Part shown: positions 7,234 to 8,209 of the stretch, in pieces | How the letters are laid out: the number at the start of each line of letters is the position of its first letter | Numbering within the stretch: position 1 is the stretch's first letter | Source: Candidatus Cloacimonadota bacterium | GTDB lineage: Bacteria > Cloacimonadota > Cloacimonadia > Cloacimonadales > TCS61 | Direction of reading: 5' to 3' | Length of the DNA: 8,209 bases | Assembly: GCA_030626645.1 (NCBI GenBank) | Contig: DAOUTP010000070.1 | Location: 1 to 8,209 of the forward strand | Notes under the pieces: model-generated | Database searches by the model: none | What the model was told of the DNA's origin: nothing | What the model saw: only the letters and a program-made list of their open reading frames with translations | Program-made: the position numbers and the translations under genes

Positions 7234-7343
7234 ATAAATAATTTGAATTGTAATTGCGAAATTATAAAATTAAAGAAAAAGTAAAGGATAAAATAAGTTA
7301 TACTCTTCTAATTTATTCTCTTATAGAAACTTGAAATGTATTG

Positions 7344-7362
7344 CTGACAAGAAACTTGACAG
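7344..7362. repeat. Imperfect inverted repeat upstream of hppA, possible operator
   Basis: CTGACAAG, AAA, CTTGACAG: eight-base arms around a three-base centre, with one A-A mismatch. The right arm contains the TTGACA hexamer at 7356-7361, so a protein bound here would cover a possible hppA -35 element. No convincing -10 lies at the right distance. No T-run follows, so it is not a terminator. Confidence 0.3.
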
Positions 7363-7439
7363 TAAGGTTGTTGAATTAATTTTAGATTTAAATAAAAAAG
7401 AGTGATATTAGTTAACTAAATAGAATATTAATAAAAAAT

Positions 7440-7445
7440 GGAGGT
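7440..7445 (+). promoter_or_regulatory. Shine-Dalgarno of hppA
   Basis: GGAGGT followed by 6 bases and the ATG at 7452. This near-perfect ribosome-binding site decides the start of hppA. Confidence 0.75.
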
Positions 7446-7451
7446 TCGTTA

Positions 7452-8209
7452 ATGGTACCAGGAATTTGGTATGTTGCACCCTTAGGAGCAATTACCGCAT
7501 TGATCTTTGCTTATATTTTTTACTTAGGAGTAAAAAAGGAAGATCCGGGTAATGAAAAGATGCAGACAATTGCAAAGCATGTGCGAGAAGGAGCATTCGC
7601 ATATTTAAAACAACAATATAAAGGGGTAGGAATTTTCTTTCTCGTAGCCTTTATATTATTCAATATTATGGCTCATGTACTGCATGTGCTGCATTGGCTT
7701 ATCCCATGGGCTTTTCTCACTGGAGGTTTTTTCAGTGGATTGGCAGGTTGGATAGGAATGAATACTGCCACACTTGCATCGAACAGAACAGCTCAAGGAG
7801 CTTCTGTAAGCTTGAATAAAGGACTCAAGGTAGCTTTTCGTGCCGGTGCCGTAATGGGGCTTGTTGTTGTAGGGCTGGCTCTTATTGATATTACTGCTTG
7901 GTTCTATGTTTTGAATTATTTTGAATTTCCACTTCATACCATTACAGTGATCATGCTTAGTTTCGGAATGGGAGCATCTACTCAGGCGCTTTTTGCTCGT
8001 CTCGGTGGAGGAATCTACACCAAAGCTGCTGACGTTGGAGCAGATCTGGTTGGAAAAGTGGAAGCTGGTATTCCCGAAGATGATCCGCGTAATCCGGCTA
8101 CTATTGCAGATAATGTTGGAGACAATGTTGGTGATGTTGCAGGAATGGGTGCTGATCTTTATGAATCTTATGCCGGATCAATTTTAGCTACGGCTGCACT
8201 TGGAATGGC
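7452..8209 (+). CDS. hppA: Membrane-embedded H+/Na+-translocating pyrophosphatase (partial, C-terminus beyond window)
   Basis: HppA hydrolyses pyrophosphate in the cytosol and pumps H+ or Na+ out across the inner membrane. The first 252 residues are present, with the frame open to the window end; family members have about 670-800 residues, so about a third is seen. The start has transmembrane segments at about 8-26, 59-76, 85-103, 132-150 and 162-182. The family's most conserved stretch follows at 185-240: GGGIYTKAADVGADLVGK, then EDDPRNPATIADNVGDN and GDVAGMGADLYESY. The Asp and Lys residues there bind Mg-pyrophosphate and the nucleophilic water. The downstream residues that distinguish K+-dependent from K+-independent enzymes, and Na+ from H+ pumps, are not in the window. 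It is transcribed away from the salvage operon and is probably a separate unit, though pyrophosphate-linked energy saving fits an anaerobe. Confidence 0.96.
   Translation, partial: MVPGIWYVAPLGAITALIFAYIFYLGVKKEDPGNEKMQTIAKHVREGAFAYLKQQYKGVGIFFLVAFILFNIMAHVLHVLHWLIPWAFLTGGFFSGLAGWIGMNTATLASNRTAQGASVSLNKGLKVAFRAGAVMGLVVVGLALIDITAWFYVLNYFEFPLHTITVIMLSFGMGASTQALFARLGGGIYTKAADVGADLVGKVEAGIPEDDPRNPATIADNVGDNVGDVAGMGADLYESYAGSILATAALGM

Larger units (their letters stand above)
7172..7451. other. Divergent intergenic region between mtnA and hppA
   Basis: This 280-base, very AT-rich stretch lies between two divergent genes, so it should carry both promoters. It contains stop codons in all useful frames and I see no credible small gene, tRNA or riboswitch in it. 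It holds the candidate mtnA promoter, a TTGACA on the plus strand at 7356-7361, and an imperfect hairpin at 7344-7362. Confidence 0.7.

Noticed and set aside
7656..8187. Open frames at 7656-7937 (minus) and 7993-8187 (plus)
   Set aside because: Both are shadows of hppA, whose translation in the third frame carries unmistakable pyrophosphatase motifs.
1..8209. Whole-genome genetic code 25 (Gracilibacteria/Absconditabacteria)
   Set aside because: Only one in-frame TGA occurs in the whole window despite many glycines, and the gene content (membrane pyrophosphatase, nucleoside salvage operon, full ABC importer) is unlike those reduced genomes.
1..8209. CRISPR arrays, insertion sequences, tRNA or rRNA genes, riboswitches
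   Set aside because: No direct-repeat arrays, transposase fragments, terminal inverted repeats or structured RNA signatures were seen; almost all the DNA is accounted for by coding sequence.

Overview
The window is AT-rich bacterial DNA. It holds seven minus-strand genes read as one block from about 7171 down to the left edge, and one divergent plus-strand gene that runs off the right edge. The substrate-binding protein has a type I signal peptide rather than a lipobox, which suggests a periplasm and so a diderm. A membrane pyrophosphatase and anaerobe-style 5'-deoxynucleoside salvage fit an anaerobe. An uncultured, low-GC group such as Cloacimonadota is possible, but I infer this only from gene style and cannot confirm it.

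Layout, in minus-strand transcription order: mtnA (7171-6137, methylthioribose-1-phosphate isomerase family); a class II aldolase of the fuculose-phosphate type (6128-5484); a zinc-dependent MDR alcohol dehydrogenase (about 5482-4499); a BMP/PnrA-family periplasmic nucleoside-binding protein (4487-3507); a rho-independent terminator (3495-3466); the ABC ATPase (about 3445-1907); and two ABC permeases (1914-889, and 885 to the left edge, where the C-terminus is cut). Gaps are 1-11 bases or short overlaps, except at the terminator. A 280-base intergenic region (7172-7451) separates this block from hppA (7452 to the right edge), a membrane-embedded ion-pumping pyrophosphatase.

The genes suggest one job. 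The BMP-type ABC system (Bacillus NupNOPQ / Treponema PnrA type) would import a nucleoside. MtnA would isomerise the 5-methylthio- or 5-deoxy-ribose 1-phosphate derived from it. The aldolase would split the ribulose 1-phosphate into dihydroxyacetone phosphate and a C2 aldehyde, and the MDR enzyme would reduce that aldehyde. This is the logic of the 'DHAP shunt' for 5'-methylthioadenosine / 5'-deoxyadenosine, here linked to an importer. The nucleosidase or phosphorylase, and any kinase, are not in the window.

The most striking anomaly is an in-frame TGA (3323-3325) in the ATPase, exactly at a glycine of its only canonical P-loop (GENGA-stop-KTT). Homology continues undisturbed on both sides. 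The same gene lacks an ATG start and a visible ribosome-binding site, and starts just beyond a terminator. None of the six complete genes ends in TGA. A point mutation or assembly error is the simplest explanation, but TGA read as glycine at this site deserves a direct check.
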